A stretch of DNA of 25,899 nt, from contig CAZDWF010000043.1 in the NCBI GenBank assembly GCA_964508895.1, positions 1 through 25,899 of the forward strand, in the 5' to 3' direction. The DNA is from M55B132 sp964508895 (lineage in GTDB: Bacteria; Bacteroidota; Bacteroidia; Bacteroidales; B18-G4). The notes under the pieces were generated by a model. The model was not told the DNA's origin. It saw nothing but the letters and a program-made list of their open reading frames with translations, and searched no databases. Numbering within the stretch: position 1 is the first letter of the stretch; each line of letters begins with the position of its first letter. A program made the translations under genes and the position numbers. Of this stretch, positions 22,677 through 25,899 are shown piece after piece.

Positions 22677-23439
22677 CCAGGTTCCAGTCTTTTATTGCTT
22701 TAATATTATGGTGAGCGGTCATATCGAAATGAATAGGCACAATAGAAATATAATTATTCTTTAAAGCCCATTCATCTGTCTCCGGGTCATCTTCGAGCAA
22801 TTCGAAATTACCTTTTAACCAGAAATATTCCTTTTTTGCAGGATCTGTTCTTTTCTCATAGTCTTCTATCCATCTTGATCTTGCCTGACGGCAGATTTTA
22901 ATTCCTCTGATCTTTTCTTCAGGAATATTCGGCAGGTTAACATTCAGGCAGGTATCTTGTGGCAATCCGTTTTCCATTACTTTTTGAGCAATTGCTTTAA
23001 TATATTTTTCACAATGCTTAAAGTTGGCATCACGACTGTAGTTCAATAAAGAAAACCCTATAGAAGGAACACCACCTATTGTGCTTTCAATAGCCGCAGC
23101 CATAGTACCTGAATAAAGGATATTTATCGCCGCATTGGATCCATGGTTGATCCCGGAGACCATAAGATCCGGTTTCCTGCCTAAAACCATTTGTTCTCCA
23201 AGCTTTACACAATCTACAGGAGTTCCGGAACAGGCAAATTTCTCATAAGCATTCTCTGAAAATATTTTTCTTAACCTGATTGGTTCTCTTCCTGTAACGG
23301 CATGACCTGTTCCTGACATGGGATTCTCGGGTGCCACTACCTTCACATCTCCAAGTTTTCGCATAACCTTGGTCAGAAACTCTATGCCTTTGGCATCATA
23401 TCCATCATCGTTGGTAACGAAGATTAATGGTTTATTCAT
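22669..23439 (-). CDS. surE: 5'/3'-nucleotidase SurE
   Basis: 256-aa cytoplasmic, metal-dependent nucleoside-monophosphate phosphatase. The metal site is clear: D11 and D12 in VTNDDGYDAKGI, S42 in NPMSGTGHAVT and N98 in SGINHGSNAAINILYSGT. SGTPVDCVKLG (71-81) is also diagnostic. Length is normal (about 250 aa). The ATG at 23439 follows a candidate -7 box (CAAAGGTA on the + strand). It is first in the surE - small membrane protein - lpxB order. Confidence 0.96.
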   Translation of the reverse strand: MNKPLIFVTNDDGYDAKGIEFLTKVMRKLGDVKVVAPENPMSGTGHAVTGREPIRLRKIFSENAYEKFACSGTPVDCVKLGEQMVLGRKPDLMVSGINHGSNAAINILYSGTMAAAIESTIGGVPSIGFSLLNYSRDANFKHCEKYIKAIAQKVMENGLPQDTCLNVNLPNIPEEKIRGIKICRQARSRWIEDYEKRTDPAKKEYFWLKGNFELLEDDPETDEWALKNNYISIVPIHFDMTAHHNIKAIKDWNLDA

Positions 23440-23458
23440 TGTTTAGTTTCAGTTTTTG

Positions 23459-23466
23459 CAAAGGTA
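23459..23466 (-). promoter_or_regulatory. Candidate -7 box upstream of surE
   Basis: On the - strand, TACCTTTG matches TAnnTTTG and lies 20 bp before the surE ATG. The -33 position falls inside a G/C-rich palindrome and does not read TTTG, so the promoter is only partly supported. Confidence 0.4.
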
Positions 23467-23480
23467 GAAAAATTCATGTT

Positions 23481-23528
23481 ACCCACCCCTTCGCCCCTCC
23501 CTACAAGTAGGGAGGGGTTGGGGTGGGT
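23481..23528. repeat. 48-bp palindromic repeat between maf and surE
   Basis: Near-perfect inverted repeat: ACCCACCCC pairs with GGGGTGGGT outside, and CCCCTCCCTAC with GTAGGGAGGGG inside around AA. It is much richer in G/C than its surroundings. No T-run follows on either strand, so it is a REP-like palindrome rather than a standard terminator, though it could still stop or stabilise the maf-side transcript. Confidence 0.8.
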
Positions 23529-23574
23529 ATAAAAAACTTGAAATCAAATATTTCTTTAAACTACGAACTATGAA

Positions 23575-24159
23575 CTAAAAGCTAAGTAGCTCATCATACA
23601 AAGCTTTTACCGGCAAACCCACTACATTATAAAACGAACCTTCAATACGGTCTATACCAATATATCCTATCCATTCCTGTATACCATAAGATCCGGCTTT
23701 ATCGTAGGGTTGGTAATGATCAACATAATACTCTATTTCCTCATCGCTAAGCTCGCTGAAAAATACCCGGGTAGTAACAAAGAATGAATGTTTCTTTGCT
23801 TTGGATAACAAACATACACCAGTAACTACTTCATGGGACCTTCCTGATAGCAATTTAAGTGTATCGATCGCATCCATCCTGTCAGCAGGTTTTCCCAACA
23901 TTTTCTCATCCTGCCAAACAATTGTATCTGCAGTAATGATCAGTGTATTATCATATAATTCATTGATAAAAGCATTTGCTTTCAGTTCAGCTAAATAAAC
24001 TGCTATTTCTTCTTTACTTTTATTTTCAGGATACACTTCATTAACATCTTTTGAGGCAATTTCAAAGTCAATCCCCAATTGTTTAAGCAGGAATTGTCTC
24101 CTTGGTGATTTTGATCCCAGTATTATCTTTTTATCTTTCAGTTTATCCTGCAACAACAT
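23575..24159 (-). CDS. maf: Maf-family nucleoside triphosphate pyrophosphatase
   Basis: About 194-aa pyrophosphatase of the Maf/YhdE family, which hydrolyses dTTP/UTP or modified nucleotides and limits their incorporation. Motifs: ILGSKSPRRQFLLKQLGIDF near the N terminus, then EIYPENKSKEE-like (VNEVYPENKSKEE), ADTIVWQDEKMLGKP, and GSYGIQEWIGYIGIDRIEGS. I chose the Met at 24159 (MLLQDKLKDKK), which avoids overlapping the upstream stop; a Met at 24171 would add four residues and overlap the prenyltransferase gene by 11 bp. It follows the prenyltransferase gene directly in a conserved Bacteroidota order. Confidence 0.93.
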   Translation of the reverse strand: MLLQDKLKDKKIILGSKSPRRQFLLKQLGIDFEIASKDVNEVYPENKSKEEIAVYLAELKANAFINELYDNTLIITADTIVWQDEKMLGKPADRMDAIDTLKLLSGRSHEVVTGVCLLSKAKKHSFFVTTRVFFSELSDEEIEYYVDHYQPYDKAGSYGIQEWIGYIGIDRIEGSFYNVVGLPVKALYDELLSF

Positions 24160-24160
24160 A

Positions 24161-25126
24161 TTAATTATCAATATAAAGTAATTCCATAGACAGAACCCCG
24201 GCCAGCATAATCAGTTTTGCCAGTCGGCCAATAAGATCATAATCTTTCTCTGATTTCATCCTGATTATTTTTAAAAGGCTATATAACAGTAAAATTTGAA
24301 CAACTATGAGTATATAAATAAATGTAAAATAGTATTCTCTGGAGAACAAATAATACTGGAAAAAGGCCAGTAATACAATTATCAGAATGTTGATAATGAT
24401 CATTAATGTTTTTGTGCGATCAATTCCGATTGCTATCGGTAACGTCTGGCATCCATAGCGTTTATCTCCCGGAATATCCTGAATATCTTTAGCCCATTCT
24501 CTTAGTATAGTGCTTAGGAATGCAAAGAGGGCATATCCCCATATATAGATGTTAATTACCGGAATGATCTTAAAAACAGCAACATAGGCATCAGGATTAT
24601 TCCTGATAGACATATATTCGAACAACCAAACAACGAGAAGAACAAATGCAGAAAGAAATGCAATTATAAAATTTCCCCAGAAAAGCATTCCTTTATATCT
24701 TGTAGTGTAGAAGTATAATAATCCTGCTATTACAGGAAAAATAAAACCAAGTTGATAGGCACCAAGCTTTGATGCCAGGATAAATCCCATAATAACGGCA
24801 GCAATATTCAACACATAATAAAGTATCCATGCCACAGAAATAGGCACAGTATTTTTAACAACATTATTTCGCTTATTAATACGGTCGATATCAATATCAT
24901 AGATATCATTAATTATATAACCTGCAGCTGCAATTAAAATAGTTGCAATGAGAAGTAACAGGAAATTATTAATACTGAGTTGAGGGTTAATACCATGGTA
25001 TGAATAAAAGTTCTCAATAATGCAATATCTCACCAGAATCTGTGTAAGAATAATGATAAGAATATTTACAATCCTGAATAAGGAAAGATATGCTTTAATT
25101 TTTTTACCAATGGTATGCATCATCAT
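24161..25126 (-). CDS. UbiA-family prenyltransferase (geranylgeranylglycerol-phosphate type)
   Basis: 321-aa membrane protein with about eight to nine helices. Both Asp-rich UbiA motifs are seen: NDIYDIDIDRINKRN (about 102-116) and KDIQDIPGDKRYG (about 223-235). In Bacteroidota this gene is usually annotated as a geranylgeranylglycerol-phosphate geranylgeranyltransferase-like enzyme next to a KdsC-like HAD and maf, as here, but the real prenyl donor and acceptor are not settled by sequence. Its start overlaps the HAD gene by 23 bp, showing tight coupling. Three consecutive Met codons (MMM) make the exact start uncertain by a few bases. Confidence 0.88.
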   Translation of the reverse strand: MMMHTIGKKIKAYLSLFRIVNILIIILTQILVRYCIIENFYSYHGINPQLSINNFLLLLIATILIAAAGYIINDIYDIDIDRINKRNNVVKNTVPISVAWILYYVLNIAAVIMGFILASKLGAYQLGFIFPVIAGLLYFYTTRYKGMLFWGNFIIAFLSAFVLLVVWLFEYMSIRNNPDAYVAVFKIIPVINIYIWGYALFAFLSTILREWAKDIQDIPGDKRYGCQTLPIAIGIDRTKTLMIIINILIIVLLAFFQYYLFSREYYFTFIYILIVVQILLLYSLLKIIRMKSEKDYDLIGRLAKLIMLAGVLSMELLYIDN

Positions 25127-25625
25127 TCATCCATTTACCCTGTATTTTCATAACCTGTTCAATTACGTCCCTTGCACAGCCTTCACCTCCCTTATAATGG
25201 GAAATATATTTGCTGATGGTTTTAATTTCTTCTGAAGCATTGGCAGGGCAAGCAGGAATTCCTACTTCTTTCATAATATGATAATCAGGAATATCATCAC
25301 CCATATAAAGTACATTCTCAGGATTGATTTTATTATCAAGAATAAACTTGTTAAATACTTCCAGCTTATTTTCAATTCCCAGGAAAATATCTGTAATATT
25401 TAATGTTTTGAAACGATTAAATATCGACATGGATTTCCCGCCGGTGATAATTACAACCCTATATCCATTTTTCACTGCAAGTTGCAAGGCATATCCATCC
25501 TTCACATTGGCAGTTCTGAGTGGCTCTCCATGGTCAGTAAGAAAGACTGTTCCATCGGTTAGCACACCATCATAATCGAAAATAAAAGTATTAACCTCTT
25601 TTAGTAGTTGTTTATAGTTTACCAT
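25104..25625 (-). CDS. KdsC-like HAD phosphatase
   Basis: 173-aa HAD-superfamily subfamily IIIA phosphatase like 3-deoxy-D-manno-octulosonate-8-phosphate phosphatase. Motif I FDYDGVLTDGTV (about 17-28) has the nucleophile Asp and the general acid Asp; motif II is IITGGKS; motif IV is YMGDDIPDYHIM (about 107-118). The lack of a cap domain and the length (about 170-190 aa) fit the KdsC group. It could make KDO for lipopolysaccharide, but in this conserved Bacteroidota context the substrate has not been proven. It follows the DUF2520 gene by one base pair and overlaps the prenyltransferase gene by 23 bp. Confidence 0.9.
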   Translation of the reverse strand: MVNYKQLLKEVNTFIFDYDGVLTDGTVFLTDHGEPLRTANVKDGYALQLAVKNGYRVVIITGGKSMSIFNRFKTLNITDIFLGIENKLEVFNKFILDNKINPENVLYMGDDIPDYHIMKEVGIPACPANASEEIKTISKYISHYKGGEGCARDVIEQVMKIQGKWMNDDAYHW

Positions 25626-25626
25626 A

Positions 25627-25899
25627 TTATTTATTGTAATGATCCTGAATATTCTGCGAAATTAATTTATAAATTTTTTTATAATCAGGATATTTATCAA
25701 GAATCTTTAAATGCTCCATTATTATTCTGTGGTCTTTTCTTTTCGCCGGACCTGTTTGTACCTGAGAAGGAGAACGCCCAAGAGCTTTGATGGCGGTTTC
25801 CTGTATTAAAGGCTTAAGAATTTCATAATCAAGCTGGTTATCTTCAAGAATCTTTTCAGCTATTGTATAAAAGTAATTACTAAAGTTACAGGAAAATAT
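25627..25899 (-). CDS. DUF2520 (Rossmann-like) protein, C-terminal part
   Basis: The last 90 codons of a gene that continues past the right edge. The reading frame open from 25899 translates to a C-terminal DUF2520 segment: CNFSNYFYTIAEKIL, then PLIQETAIKALGRSPSQVQT followed by GPAKRKDHRIIMEHL, and ends at TAA 25627-25629. This family has an N-terminal NAD(P)-binding domain, not present in the window. It ends one base before the KdsC-like start, in the usual Bacteroidota order. The partner role of the protein is not known. Confidence 0.85.
   Translation of the reverse strand: MFSCNFSNYFYTIAEKILEDNQLDYEILKPLIQETAIKALGRSPSQVQTGPAKRKDHRIIMEHLKILDKYPDYKKIYKLISQNIQDHYNK

Noticed and set aside
23481..23528. 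Rho-independent terminator of maf
   Set aside because: The stem is strong but no T-run follows on either strand, so I list it as a palindromic repeat.

Overview
The window looks like part of a low-GC Bacteroidota genome, probably Bacteroidales-like and probably from a draft or metagenome scaffold because it holds a run of exactly 100 Ns. The evidence is two secreted proteins with type IX secretion (T9SS) C-terminal sorting domains, a promoter of the Bacteroidota form (TTTG, 19 bp, TAnnTTTG), the gene order DUF2520 - KdsC-like HAD - UbiA-type prenyltransferase - maf, then surE - small membrane protein - lpxB, and Bacteroidetes-style gmd-fcl.

Left arm, + strand (1-11.4 kb). A GT4 glycosyltransferase is followed by two paralogous secreted papain-like peptidases (1460 and 848 aa), a small SnoaL/NTF2-like protein, and an AlgJ-like plus AlgI (MBOAT) pair of the polysaccharide O-acetylation type. 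The closely spaced genes suggest one or two transcripts for cell-surface or exopolysaccharide work, ending at a terminator just after algI.

Middle (11.4-13.4 kb). This is a repeat-rich convergence zone. An 833-bp segment (end of algI, intergenic repeats, first 47 bases of a GIY-YIG nuclease gene) is present twice in tandem. The two copies are joined through a 47-bp piece of algI in inverted orientation, with microhomology at both ends, which is the form of a two-step template switch or of an assembly/amplification chimera. The intact GIY-YIG gene lies between REP-like hairpins and a shared TTGAACGTTTGCGCC motif. Beyond it is a 110-bp tandem array of tRNA-Asp 3'-half sequence plus terminator, broken by the N gap and ending at an intact tRNA-Asp(GUC) with a clear promoter.

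Right arm, - strand (13.4-25.9 kb). Read in transcription order from the right edge: the C-terminal end of a DUF2520 protein, a KdsC-like phosphatase, a UbiA-family prenyltransferase, Maf, SurE, a small membrane protein, LpxB (lipid A), GDP-mannose dehydratase and GDP-fucose synthase (GDP-L-fucose), ComEC, a methyltransferase-glycosyltransferase fusion and a PMT/ArnT-like membrane glycosyltransferase. This is mostly envelope and glycan housekeeping.

Most genes are ordinary for the phylum. The parts that deserve attention are the duplicated/inverted junction, the GIY-YIG unit with its flanking hairpins, the tRNA-derived tandem array, the calcium-loop insertion inside the peptidase domains, and a short proline-rich in-frame insertion in fcl.
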